This document shows, piece by piece, positions 18,641 through 32,500 of a DNA stretch of 64,000 nt. Origin of the DNA: Megaleporinus macrocephalus (lineage: Eukaryota > Chordata > Actinopteri > Characiformes > Anostomidae); NCBI GenBank assembly GCA_021613375.1, contig CM038704.1, positions 28,452,082 to 28,516,081 of the forward strand, in the 5' to 3' direction. How positions within the stretch are numbered: position 1 is the first letter of the stretch; every line of letters starts with the position of its first letter. Made by a program: the position numbers and the translations under genes. The notes below the pieces were generated by a model. It saw only the letters and a program-made list of their open reading frames with translations, had not been told where the DNA came from and did no database searches.

Positions 18641-21600
18641 GGAAGAGCAGCCGTACGTATATTTAACTACAGGCTCCAATAGGGTCTGAATGCAGTCCAG
18701 CTACATAGTGGCTTGTGTTGACAGACAACAGCACGTTGTTCGTTTACTGTTCCAAAGCAAAAAAAAAAAGTTAACCTTTGTGTTATCAGTACAACAATGG
18801 AACAACTTAGAAGCTGAGTACTGAAAAAATGAGCCAGGTTGGAACTTGCCCTTACGCCACCCGCAGAAGGTCAGGCATTCCGTGATATCACTGTTGCGGA
18901 AAAGTATTCCAGTTTGCTGGGAACCCTGCTTTTACTGTTTGTGGCATTCAGAAAATAAAGCACTCCTGTTTAGACCATAAACAAGAGCTCTTTAAGTCAG
19001 GACTAGATTCTAGTTTTCCATTTTGAAGCTGTTTGCAGACAGTGTTAAACCCTCACCATGTACTGTTTGGTAAACACAATGCAAAATGGGGCACTTTGTT
19101 CAATTAAAGCCTGTTCTTCATGAGAGTTAGACACTGTTTATTGCTCAAATAAATGCTTTTGAGACAAATGCTTCCCTCATATATTATATTAACACCACTC
19201 AGTTTACTTATTTTTGTCAATAACTGTGTTAAAATGAAATGATGTTAACATTTGAAACTAGTCAAGATGTTCTAAACAGTTCAGATACACTGCACTGTTT
19301 TTGAAGACATGGATCCATGAAGAAATATCATGCTAACGTTCAGCACACAAAAAAGAAAAGCTCATTTCAGGCCCTCAAATCTGGGATCATTTGTGCAGAT
19401 GACTGCTCTGTAGGTTTGCATGGGGGTTTTGTGGGCGCTGCTGTTTTTGTGTAAACAAAGCCAGAGGAAGTTCAGCCAGGAGCCTTAAGCAGTAGCTGCA
19501 CCTGTCCATCCACTACCACCATATGGTGTGTCTGAGGGGAGAGTAATAGACCGCCCAAGCACCCCCCCTCTGCTCTTCTCTTGCAAGCATGTGTACACAC
19601 AAAACACCGCTCCCATATTCAAACACACCCCTTCACTATCATAAGAAACTCTGGTTACTACATTGTTTTGAAATTTCATATTTCATTTCATTTGAAAAAG
19701 CTAGCAGCCATTTACATAATGTGAGCACTTGATAATGTGAGCACTTCATTCATCGCACTTCCAATGTTCCAAAAGTCCTTTTTTTCTACTTGAACAATGC
19801 TGGGTTACAATCATTATTATTCTTTTAGTGTACCATATCGTTAACAAGGCGTTTCTTATCACAACAACAACGTTTAGAGACAAAACGTACAGACAAATTC
19901 ATCAGATATATTATCTACACTATATTATCTAGATACAAAGAAATCCAGGATGTTGTGCATACTAGCAATGTACAGATACACAGAACAGTGCAAAAGCCAG
20001 AGACGTCCCTTATTAAGTTTCCAGTCAAGGCAGCCATTAAGTACAAATGCATTAATCAGGAGACATTTCTTTGGTGAACAGATAAAATAATCAACTTAAA
20101 GAAGGAAAAGTCAAATAAAATATGTTCCCAAATTGGAGTTTATCAAAAAGATATAAAGAATATGTGACTCTTAACGACTGTGCAGGACCTGGTAGACCAC
20201 CAAAACTGTCACCATCAGATAACCAGCACTGAGGGCTTTCATCTTTCAGACAGATCCACTCTCACGTCGCTTGACTTTCTGTTAAACCTTCCACTGTAAG
20301 AAGGAAACTCATCACTATTCGTCTGAAAGGACTGAGAACGTACTGAAAGTTCAAAATCAAACCAAGAAGATGCTGGTGTTCTCAGAGCAATGAACTGACT
20401 GCCCCAGAACCCAAACCTCAACATCACTAAATGTATTTAGTAATACTTGGATTGTAACAAGCTGACATCTCAACCAACGTCTAAGACTGAACTTTGGAAG
20501 TGTGGGAAAAATTTCCCTGCAGAAACATTCTAAGCAAGCCTGATGCTGAAATATGAGTAACTTGGAATATACATCTATATATTTTTCCAATTCAAATTCC
20601 GTGTGTAGTTCTGTTATACATATACAAGAGATTACAGGGAAATTAAATGTGTTCAGTTTATCAGTTCATGCTAAATGCAACACACTAAAACTCTTTCCAA
20701 ATGTAACCTGAGGACTACTGCAACATGTCAGAATGTTCACACTTGTAAACTTAAAGGTCAACCCAATCTGCCAGCTCCTAGCTAACTTCCTGCAGACTCC
20801 TTTAATGTGTTTACCAACAGTATTCATCTCAGCCAGCGTGGCCTGAGCAAGGCTTGTGGCACCAGCACCTGTCCAGCTCTGAGCCGCAGTATCAATGAGA
20901 GGTATTCTCTCACTTTCCCTCCACATTCCACACGCCTATTATACGAGAGCAGGTGGGAGACCCAGCCTGGCCTGGCTTTAGGCCTCTACTACTTCATCCA
21001 GCACCATAAGGGGCCTTTGTGTCAGAGGCCATCTATATGGAAATGCACTCCATGTAAAGCCAACAGGGCTGCATTTAAATATATATGTTGTGAATACAAT
21101 CATATATATGAGACTAATATTTCAAAGCTGTCAAAACAAAGCCTTTCATCTTTTGCATGTTAACATTTTAGGAAAAGGACTAGATTACAGGTCATTCCAA
21201 AAGTCTGACACCCCACTGAAAATGTGAGATATTCTTTCCACTTAATCCTGAACATAGAAGGACATTGAAAAAACAAAGATAAGCCATGTAATAAGGAAGA
21301 AGATCTCTGTACCAAAACTGTATAGTACTATACTAGTACTAGTATTATACAAAATGCACAAAGTACTAAACATATACATGGTACTAAACATACTGAGCGT
21401 ACTGAAAGTAATCTATTTTTAATTTGATTTAAATAAGTATTTACTTCACTTCCCTTTAGGATGATGACCTAAATATAGGCCATAATGCTCAAACAGGTTT
21501 CACACTACATGAAGAAATATAGAGCATATACACACATCACACAATCAGATAGATTTTTTCCCTACAATTTCTGCTGCTAACTGCCTCATGTGATACTCAT

Positions 21601-21779
21601 TAATACCCATGTAAATAAATAAATATGAAAATAATAAAATAACATTTTTTATGTTTTTAAAAGAAGTAAACAATGTATTAAGAGTTTCCATATTTTCATG
21701 ATCATCAATCCTATATATCAATATTAAAAATTAACAATATGATTCCAATAAATTACATAGATGTAAAGTAAAACAACTT

Positions 21780-21965
21780 AATAATTTTAGTTGAATTATT
21801 TAATGCAACTGAACCTGAAGTGTGAAAGATTATAATAAATCTAACCCTAACCCTAAACACTAACTTTAAAGTTGTTAATAATGAACCATCACCAGAAAGT
21901 TTGTTAATAATTAAAGTATCGGTAGATCATCTATTGGGAACTATCCAAGTAAAGTGTGATCAAAA
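21780..21965. repeat. Degraded dispersed repeat, family D copy 1 (contains TAACCC words)
   Basis: A CTAACCCTAACCCTAA stretch is followed by ACCATCACCAGAAAGTTTGT, TAATAATTAAAGTAT and GGGAACTATCCAAGTAAAGT. The same order occurs at 40850-40985, so this is a dispersed element and not telomeric sequence. Confidence 0.55.
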
Positions 21966-23319
21966 ACAAGAATATGAATATGTTTATATCATACCCACCC
22001 AATGATCTCACATAGTTTTAGAAGATAGGGACCCCTCATCCTGAATTTGCACCAGTGGCGATATATGAACATACATTGCAGAGAAAGTTTAGCACAAAAG
22101 CCTGAAAAGGTGGAAAAAAAAGAAGCAGAGGAAAAAATGCACTTTGAATACTGGAGCTGATTTATCTGCTGTTTTCATTCCTTGTCTTTTGTCATAGGAA
22201 TGTGTTTATCATCCAAAAATAAACACCAAAGCTGCTGCCATTCCTGCCATTTCCATATTAGTTGATTCCAGTGTTGCATTACATAATTTCAAAAACCTTC
22301 TTTGTAAAACCTCTGAGCGCTCCAAACATCTTGAAATGCTTACATTTATGTGCATCGGCTCGCTAGCCAACTGTTGTTTATGCACCGTGCTGTGAAAAGA
22401 AAACATGTGGATAGGAATGAGGGAGTAATTTGTCACTGTGTGATATCTCCGAATGCCCTCTGTTTCTCAAGACTGGAAGGACGTGCGCGTATGTTTAAGG
22501 ACAGGAGAGAACAGGACTTAACAGTTGTTTGACTGGACACAATGCAAAATTCCAAATGCTGCAGGATTATGTTATAATGATGCAGCTGTCGCATCTTAAA
22601 CAGAAGATATGGATCAACAGCTTCACATCCTGAACTTCCCCTGCCTTACAATGTCAAGATCCAGTGACTTCAGATGATTTTGAGTATTAATTGCTTATTA
22701 TGCTTTCCATTTTCTTCAACAGGAGATGACCAAGCACAAAGAAGATCATTTCTCCCTCTTTGTCTTTCGCTCTCTCTCTCTCACACGGGTGCAGATGAAT
22801 CTTGGAGCAGATGGTCCACTAAGCGATCATTTCCCGGCCAGATAAAGCTGTCTCCCAAGGCCATGCTGACTGGACAGCTTTGAGCGACTCATCAAGCATT
22901 GAAATGAGATGGATGCTTTTTAGCCCGCAGCCTAGTGACGGTATACACACACACTTGCTTACAGCAAGGCCAGGTGGTGGGGAGGAGGCCTGAGGTTGGG
23001 TAGTATATCTCAGCCCCCCTTGCCCCAGCTGCTGAATGCAATCTCTATGCATTGTTGTAGGATGGTGGTTACAGCTGCACCATACAGCATATGGAACATC
23101 AATTATCTACATAACTGACATGTAAAGAACGGAATAATCAGGATTTGAATCGGTTGAATTCATGCTAACATCTGATATGAAGTCTGTGGCCTGAGCTTAT
23201 TGCAGAGCTCTACTATGAAAGCATTTTGTTTTAAATGTGAGTTTTGATTTAGGAGCACTTGACAAGAACAGATTTTGACCCAAATAACCCGCCACCTCAT
23301 TATGCATGCAGACTTTTTT

Positions 23320-23640
23320 TTTCAGTGATGGGGTTTAATGAGAAAATTAGCCTATTGGCTCATCACAGATGTCACAAGGTGTCTAACTAACCTGCTAAAT
23401 AACGAGCATGCATAGCTTTCAAGTCTCACAGTTTACCATTAGACTCATGTCTTTGGCTTTTGTTGCGATCACACTGCAGTGAAGGCAAATCCCAATTAAA
23501 TGCAAATTAAATTGTTTTTACTGTGTGCCACACGGTGTCATCATAGAAGTAATAAATTTTAGGCTCAGTTATGTATTTGTGCACTGCCCGGCAGTATTAG
23601 TCATATCGCCATCAAATTAAAGCCAGGTGTGTTGATTTCA
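23320..23640. promoter_or_regulatory. Candidate conserved noncoding element
   Basis: Single-copy sequence with an octamer-like ATGCAAAT (about 23500) and homeodomain-type AATTAAA words. No coding or repeat signal. Conservation is untested. Confidence 0.18.
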
Positions 23641-26100
23641 AACTGATTGGTGACTCATACAGGCTACCAAATTGTATAATAAGCTTAACTACCAGCAGCT
23701 GACTGGTGCTCTTATACCCCCACATGGAGCATTTAATTTAGATGCTCTGAGAAGTTACAGCTGGGGGAATGAGAACGGTAAAGTTTGCAGGCATGCTGTA
23801 CAGACAGCGGTGTCAAAGCTGTTTAAGATTAAAATGCAGTGGAAAGCAGCTGCACACTGGCACAGTAACAGTGAGCATCTCTTTTAAGTGAATCAGATCA
23901 GTTAATTAACTTACACTCAGTAACACTAACACGTTTAAATTCTAAATGTAGTAGTCTGTAATATTATATACAAATAAATTCGTCTTAGTCTTAATTAAAG
24001 ACAAAACAAACAATGAAATTGATTATGAGTCATTATGAGCTTGTAAACAACAGCTGCCCAACAAACACGCTTGCAGGCGAGTCCTATGAGAACATCTGGT
24101 ACAAAATACAATAAATTCTTAGTGTTGATCAGAGAAATGACAGAAACACAGATTAAATGATGGAAGCTGCAAGAGAACAACATAATAAATAGTGAATGGC
24201 TAAATATGATGATTTATTATGTTGTTCAAGGAATCGTTAAGGTCTTACACAAAGTATGAAAATCTGATTCCTGAGGTAAATGTTTTTTCTGATTGGCTGG
24301 AGGAATAAAAAAAGAGTAAGAAAAGAAGGTCATATTGAATTTGGGCTTATAGATTTTTTCTGGGTGCTCTTGTTTATTTTAAATCAGGAGTGCCAGTGCT
24401 GCTTTGCAAAACAGCTTACAGTCGAACTCTGTGTTACATAAGATTTAGATACAGCTAAGCAAATGAGCAGCGCTCCCACTTATATTTAACCAATCAATCA
24501 TTGTCAGTATTTCACAGCTGTTTTAAAAATCTCTACTCGGAAAAAATCACCTCCTGTCAAAAGACACATCTACTTAATTATTTCGCCTTCAAATGTTTTA
24601 ATAACAGTAAAAACAGCGATGACCAAAAACAATCTCAAACCATAAGCGGTTCATCTACAGCCTCTGCCTCGTCATCACACTTCACACTGTTTTTGCAGCT
24701 TTTTAACAATTAAAAAAGTTAATGTTTTTTGGTAATTGGTCATTTTTAAGTAATAATAATAATTATATCTATTATTTAATGATTCATATAATAATTGAAC
24801 ATTTTATTTGGTAAATAAATGTGCACATAAAAATGATCTGTACTATTAATGCTTGATTAAGTAACAACTCAAGCCTGTAGGTCACACTGGGCCTCATTCA
24901 CCAATTTAAATCTGTTGCTGAGAAAGACTGTAAGAAATAGTCTACATCAGATTCATGACATGTTCACAGCTTTCTGCTCCTGAGTGCATGTAAATTCTGT
25001 TCTAACCTAAAAACAAGTGCCAACTAAGTAAACACTGATGAATGTCTGAATCTTCTTGAATGCGGCAGCAGTGGGTTGCTTGGTGAATGAGACAAAAACA
25101 TTCAATCAGGTTTGTATAAACATTTGATTAGTAGTAGTATGTATAAACACACCTTCAATATACTTCCATAAAGATTTCATGAAACATGAAAGCAGGCAGT
25201 GCTGTTTTATTAACTTTTATTTAAACGTGTTTTCCACTGAACTATGAATTAACTATGTATTACTGAAGCTATATATCTATATGCTGAAATCTAATCCTAA
25301 CATTATTTCCAGTACAACAAAAGGACACTCTTTGGCTCCTTTGTAGCTATTTTGTTACAAAAGCTTGTATCTCTCTTAGTTTTGCATGTTGCCGCCACAG
25401 ACAGACTAAAACAAAGCAACACCAGTGAGTATTTCTTTTAATTCCACTTGAATAATGAGTCAAGAGAAGCACCAATAATCTACACACAAGGTCTATTTTC
25501 CTCAGTGTGATGCACTCCTTGGTTAACTGACCTAAAAATGCATTTGGCACAGAGACTGTAGATAAGATCGATGGGATAATAACTAGCTCCAAATATCCAG
25601 ATATTCTGGCACAAGACCTGCTGGCCTCTGTCAGAAAAGTGGACAAGAAGAGGAATTTCACATTCCAACATGATAATAATAATAATACATATCTGTCTTT
25701 TTCTCCTGAATTTTGTTGGTTGTAAGGTCACAGTAAAGGTGGAAGAATGTCTGACATGATTTATCTAGATTTCTGGTTTTACAAAAAAAGATCAACAAGC
25801 AAAGGAGAACAAAAGGGGGCTTTATTTTAATTTTGGACTTTTTAATTTAGTTTTTTCAGTTTAATATAATCCTCATGCTTCTCATGCTTGTTGTATTTAA
25901 ACATTGAGCACAAGCATAATATTAGCACTTCGATTTTATTGTTTAGTTTTAGTTTTGTTTTAACAAGAGCATTAAATATTTAAAAAGCCCAGAGCAAGTC
26001 ATGTTATCTAGCTTTCCCTTCGGTTAGTCTTTTAGGAACTGAATTGAAGGTTTAACATGTCAGATTAACCACAAACATAATTAGAAACTGACAGTGCCCT

Positions 26101-26128
26101 CTATCTATCTATCTATATATATATATAC
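26101..26128. repeat. (CTAT)n/(TA)n microsatellite
   Basis: Four CTAT units run into a short TA tract. Simple sequence. Confidence 0.85.
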
Positions 26129-28434
26129 ACAAGATTTAAAAACACTACCGGTCAACGGTTTTAGAACTGTTATAAAATGTGTGTTCTGACTGTGTGGTCT
26201 TTGTTACTGGTCCAGCAGGTCCCCTATACTGGAAAGGACAGCTTGCTTAAACTGGAACGAAGGATGAGAGGAGGATGTGTGGAGAATGAGGGGGGGAAGG
26301 GGGAGGGCTAAGTCTGACTCCGGCACCCCCAGCCCTACTCCCTCCCACCTCTGGGTCGCCTGTCTGCCTGCCTGTTTCTGCCACTCTGCTCCCATTGTTA
26401 CACACTTCCTGATAGGAGGTGCTCGGGCTGAGGGGGCTCAGTCAACTGCAAAGGAATGCGGACAAAAATTGCGGACGTTTCCTGGGATTTCAGAGCGCAA
26501 TTCCTGTCGTTTTCCAGGCTAGGCGTCTGGAGTGCAGGCACTTCCGGCCATAGACACATTCAACACAAAGCGTACCCTCACACGCATGCACACACACACA
26601 CTCTTAAAACCTTGCTGGTTGCCAAAGCCTGGTCATGGAAGTGACACACAGGCCTTTCAAAACGAGGACATGGGGGACAAAAACTCACGCAGGGCCGAAA
26701 ATGTATTCCAGGCAAGAGACGCTCCGGAAGAAAGTTAAGAAGAAGAAAAAAAAAGCTTTTGTGTGCAACAATAAGTCTGAATATTCTGCATAACTATCTC
26801 CCAGATGTAAATCAGTCTCACTAACAGAACTGCAGATGAATGCCTGTGTTGAAAATGTGTACGAGCAAAATCTTATTCATTCTACGCTGATAAATAAAAA
26901 AGAAGAATTTCACAAGGCCCAGCCATGAGCGACTCATTCACCTCCCAGTACTAAATAGAACAGTCAGCACCTGAAAATCTCACCTTTATTTCCTTCTTCT
27001 ACAATCACTCCAGTGTTGTGTTTCTCAACAACACCTAACTCACCTTTTAACATTAAAGAGAACAATTAGCATTTGAGTGAGCGGGAGGAAATGGGCCTGG
27101 CCGGCCGCAGGCCATGTTAATCTAGCCCAGCCATGTGAGCACAAAGGCGGCAGGAGGAAAGGAGGAGCCCCTCAACGCTTTCACTCCAGCCGCAGTGTCA
27201 GTGTCTCAAACGACATATCTTTCTCAATGGAGATACCTGAGACCAAATTAAACCCACTGCTGAAGCCCATCCCAACCCTCCGGCGACGGATGGAAGAGAA
27301 GAGGAAAGAGCTAGAAAGGGATATTGTAGACAGAAAGAGAAAGAGGGACATTGGAATGGAACTATAACACAGGTTACAGCCAGATAACTGTCATCGTGTT
27401 AGAAATGTGCGATTCATCAAATACATTTTCTGAACTTTTCAAAAAACTTGTCAAACTGACTCAAGTCTAAATGGATTTCTCTTTTTTTGAAACATTAACA
27501 TTATAGGTTGAAGATTTCAAATAATAATCTTTCAAATTTTAACCTTATTGAAACATACCATAACATTTTAGAATGCGCAAAATAAAAAATGTAATCATTG
27601 AACATGCCTACTCACAAAACAATCTCCTCAACTATTTTTCTTTTTTTTTGGTTTAAAGATTATTAAATTCCAGCCCAGATGATGCATCTTGAAGGTGGAA
27701 GGAACTTTTGAAAATCTATAAGTGGTTCAGATAGAGGGTGGGCCTTTTGTATTTATTTACTTTATTAGTTTATTTTTTTTTATATTACTGCTAAGAAACT
27801 GAACATCACACCTGGGGAGGGAAGATTTGCAATGGTTTAGATTTTATTGATCTAGATGTAATGGCTAAGAATGTATTTGCACAACCCATGCTGAGTATCG
27901 TAGCGAGAGCACACTGATAATACAATGATACAAATGATACAAACATCACAGAAAATAATAATGTATAACACTACAAATAACATATGAAAGGGTTTTAGGA
28001 CAGACTGCCCATTTAAACAAATCTCTAAATTCCTCCTTATGTGTTTGTCTTATATGTCTTGAATTCAGAGCTTGACTCAGCCTCTCTCTCATTTGCTCCT
28101 GATTTTATCACTCATGGCATCCTCTATCTATGGAATGTGCAACAAGTCCCAGGGAATGCAAAACTTCCCGAAACCTGTCAGCCCAATGTTCCACCACCAA
28201 CCATCCCAAAAACTGCAAAAGCTCTATCACAGCCTTGGCCCTTAAACTCACAACCAAAACTGCTTTGCCATTGTGTCTGACAGCACACATTTATTATATA
28301 CAAACACAGCCTGTAGACATTGTGAAGGCTCACAGAGCCCTGGAAGGTGTCAGGAATAACAGAACAGTATAAAGTTGTATGTTGAGCCAAGCCAAGGATA
28401 GTTGGCAAACTTCTGTGTCACCCTGCAGGGATAG

Positions 28435-28435
<1 letters not shown>

Positions 28436-28484
<49 letters not shown>
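28436..28484. repeat. (TG)n microsatellite
   Basis: About 22 uninterrupted TG dinucleotides. Confidence 0.97.
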
Positions 28485-28486
<2 letters not shown>

Positions 28487-29567
28487 GTGAAATAACACAG
28501 ATGGAATCCACAATAAATCAAATAACTGCCAGATGGTTGGTTGCAGTTAAGGGAAATATGTAGTTGTTCTGACAAGATGGGAGAACACTGTGCATGCATA
28601 CAAAGTAGACTGCTGTATGCTACCTATTAGTAGATTGCAGTATATCAGCAGGATTCTCAGAAACACTTTTTCTTTACACCTGGGAAGTAAAAGGGGACTA
28701 ACAAGATATACAGTGCAACACATAGGCTGCAGTCTGTAAGTATAGAACCACAAAGTACATCTATATGATAAGTGAACAAACAACTAGTAAAATGCATAAA
28801 AAGTGTAGCTACAAAAAGTTGTACATCATGAAGTAGCCAGTCTGTGTATGTCATGGGACCCTTCCTCAGCTCTAGTTTTAAACAACACACAGAACAAACC
28901 AAAGAATTTGGCTAACAATCCTATATATCATTATGAAATACAAAAATTGGTCACATTTGGTTTTTCTTATAGTTCTGTGCAAATGTACTTTTACTGTGTA
29001 ACAGTATGCAATCTAGATTAATTTACACTACATTCATACTATAAAGTTCTCTCTAAAAGGAATACTCTGCAAAGTAATTAAGCCAATGTGGTTGTTGATG
29101 CGGTTTAGCACACAGTATGGCATGCTGGAAACTTTCAATATACTTCGCTAAGTAGCTTTAAACGACAGGTGTATCAAATGCACTGCAAAATCTGACTGCC
29201 CTTTGTGGCAATGCAAATCTCATAGTTTCATGGATGCTTGACCACATATATACTACAAACACCATCCTCAATTAAAAAAAAAAAGATTACCAGTCATTTC
29301 AAATATAAGGACAACAGAAGCAATAAATATCATCTGCAGATATCTTATGTCTGTGTGATGTGTACGCACACCAATGGGAGCTAGAATTTGGAATAACACC
29401 TGTTGTGTAAAATGCACTGACAAAAAAGGTTCACGATTTAAATAGTGAAACACAAATAAAATCTATTACATCCACACAACTGCTTTCTTTACTTGTTTTG
29501 GCATTAATGTGTTGTGTTCACATTTTATTTAAGTTCAAACTGCCACTTTTTTTCAGTGTGGTTCACA
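28485..29567. other. Intergenic, no gene seen
   Basis: AT-rich sequence leading up to the 20-bp satellite. Nothing recognisable was found on either strand. Confidence 0.6.
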
Positions 29568-32500
29568 GTAAGTTATACTTTACTACAGTAAGACATACTT
29601 TATTACAGTAAGTTATACTTTACTACAGTAAGACATACTTTATTACAGTAAGTTATACTTTACTACAGCAAGACATACTTTACTACAGTAAGTTATACTT
29701 TACTACAATATGTTATGCTTTACTACAGTAAGTTATACTTTACTAGTGTAAGACATACTTTACTACAGTAAGTTCTACTTTACTACAGTAAGACATACTT
29801 TACTACAGTAAGTTATACTTTACTAGAGTAAGACATACTTTACTACAGTAAGTTATACTTTACTACAATAAATTATACTTTACTACAGTAAGTTATACTT
29901 TACTAGTGTAAGACATACTTTACTACAGTTAGTTCTACTTTACTAGTTTAAGTTATACTTTACTACAGTAAGTTATTCTTTACTAGTGTAAGACATACTT
30001 TACTACAGTAAGTTATACTTTATTAGTGTAAGTTATACTTTATTACAGTAAATTATACTTTATTAGTGTACGTTATACTTTACTAGTGTAGGACATACTT
30101 TACTACAGTAAGTTATACTTTACTACAGTAAGTTATACTTTACTACCGTAAGTTATACTTGACTAGTGTAAGACATACTTTACTACAGTAAGTTATACTT
30201 TACTACAGTAAGTTCAACTTTACTAGTGTAAGACATACTTTACTACAGTTAGTTATACTTTATTAGTGTAAGTTATACTTTACTACAGTAAATTATACTT
30301 TATTAGTGTAAGTTATATTTTACTAGTGTAAGACATACTTTACTACAGTAAGTTATACTTTACTACAATAAGTTATACTTTACTACAGTAAGTTCTACTT
30401 TACTAGTGTAAGACATACTTTACTACAGTAAGTTATACTTTACTACAATAAGTTCTACTTTACTACAGTAAGTTCTACTTTACTAGTGTAAAACATGCTT
30501 TACTACAGTAAGTTATACTTTACTACTGTAAGTTATACTTTACTAGTGTAAGACATACTTTACTACTGTAAGTTATACTTTACTAGTGTAAGACATACTT
30601 TACTACAGTAAGTTATACTTTACTACAGTAAGTTATACTTTACTAGTGTAAGACATACTTTACTACAGTAAGTTATACTTTATTAGTGTAAGTTATACTT
30701 TATTACAGTAAATTATACTTTATTAGTGTAAGTTATATTTTACTAATGTAAGACATACTTTACTACAGAAAGTTATACTTTACTACTGCAAGACATACTT
30801 TACTACAGTAAGTTCTACTTTACTAGTGTAAGACATACTTTACTACAGTAAGTTATACTTTACTACAATAAGTTCTACTTTACTACAGTAAGTTCTACTT
30901 TACTAGTGTAAAACATGCTTTACTACAGTAAGTTATACTTTACTACAGTAAGTTATACTTTACTACTGTAAGTTATACTTTACTAGTGTAAGACATACTT
31001 TACTACAGTAAGTTATACTTTACTACAGTAAGTTATACTTTACTAGTGTAAGACATACTTTACTACAGTAAGTTATACTTTATTAGTGTAAGTTATACTT
31101 TATTACAGTAAATTATACTTTATTAGTGTAAGTTATATTTTACTAGTGTAAGACATACTTTACTACAGAAAGTTATACTTTACTACTGCAAGACATACTT
31201 TACTACAGTAAGTTATACTTTACTAGTGTAAGACATACTTTACTACAGTAAGTTATACTTTATTAGTGTAAGTTATACTTTATTACAGTAAATTATACTT
31301 TATTAGTGTAAGTTATACTTTACTAGTGTAAGACATACTTTACTACAATAAGTTATACTTTACTACAGTAAGTTATACTTTACTAGTGTAAGACATACTT
31401 TACTACAGTAAGTTATACTTTACTAGTGTAAGACATACTTTACTACAGAAAGTTATACTTTACTACTGCAAGACATACTTCACTACAGTAAGACATACTT
31501 TACTACTGCAAGACATACTTTACTACTGTAAGTTATACTTTACTACAATAAGTTATACTTTACTACAGTAAGACATATTTTACTACAGCAAGTTCTACTT
31601 TACTAGTGTAAGACATACTTTACTACAGTAAGTTATACTTTACTACAATAAGTTCTACTTTACTACAGTAAGTTCTACTTTACTAGTGTAAGACATGCTT
31701 TACTACAGTAAGTTATACTTTACTACAATAAGTTCTACTTTACTACAGTAATTCTACTTTACTAGTGTAAGACATACTTTACTACAATAAGTTATACTTT
31801 ACTACAGTAAGTTATACTTTACTAGTGTAAGACATACTTTACTACAGTAAGTTATACTTTACTACAATAAGTTATACTTTACTACAGTAAGTTATACTTT
31901 ACTAGTGTAAGACATACTTTACTACAGAAAGTTATACTTTACTACTGCAAGACATACTTCACTACAGTAAGACATACTTTACTACTGCAAGACATACTTT
32001 ACTACTGTAAGTTATACTTTACTGCAATAAGTTATACTTTACTACAGTAAGACATACTTTACTACAGCAAGTTCTACTTTACTAGTGTAAGACATACTTT
32101 ACTACAGTAAGTTATACTTTACTACTATAAGTTCTACTTTACTACAGTAAGTTCTACTTTACTAGTGTAAGACATGCTTTACTACAGTAAGTTATACTTT
32201 ACTACAATAAGTTCTACTTTACTACAGTAAGTTCTACTTTACTAGTGTAAGACATACTTTACTACAGTAAGTTATACTTTACTACTGTAAGTTATACTTT
32301 ACTAGTGTAAGACATAGTTTACTACAGTAAGTTACACTTTACTAGTGTAAGACATACTTTACTACACTAACTTATACTTTATTAGTGTAAGTTATACTTT
32401 ATTACAGTAAATTATACTTTATTAGTGTAAGTTATATTTTTCTAGTGTAAGACATACTTTACTACAGTAAGTTATACTTTACTACAATAAGTTCTACTTT

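Larger units (their letters stand above)
17544..28440. other. Intergenic, no gene seen
   Basis: AT-rich spacer. It contains a degraded copy of a telomere-word repeat (21780-21965), a (CTAT)n/(TA)n tract (26101-26128), and complex single-copy stretches near 18400-18640, 23320-23640 and 26400-26560. Open frames, such as one of 96 codons at 27077-27367, resemble no known protein. Confidence 0.6.

Noticed and set aside
21841..21860. TAACCC words that look like telomere repeats
   Set aside because: The same words in the same context recur at 40870-40900 as part of a dispersed repeat, so this is not an interstitial telomere.
27077..27367. 96-codon frame with a charged KRKELERD-type tail
   Set aside because: No homology was recognised and no splice or promoter context was seen. 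Its purine-rich tail explains the charge.
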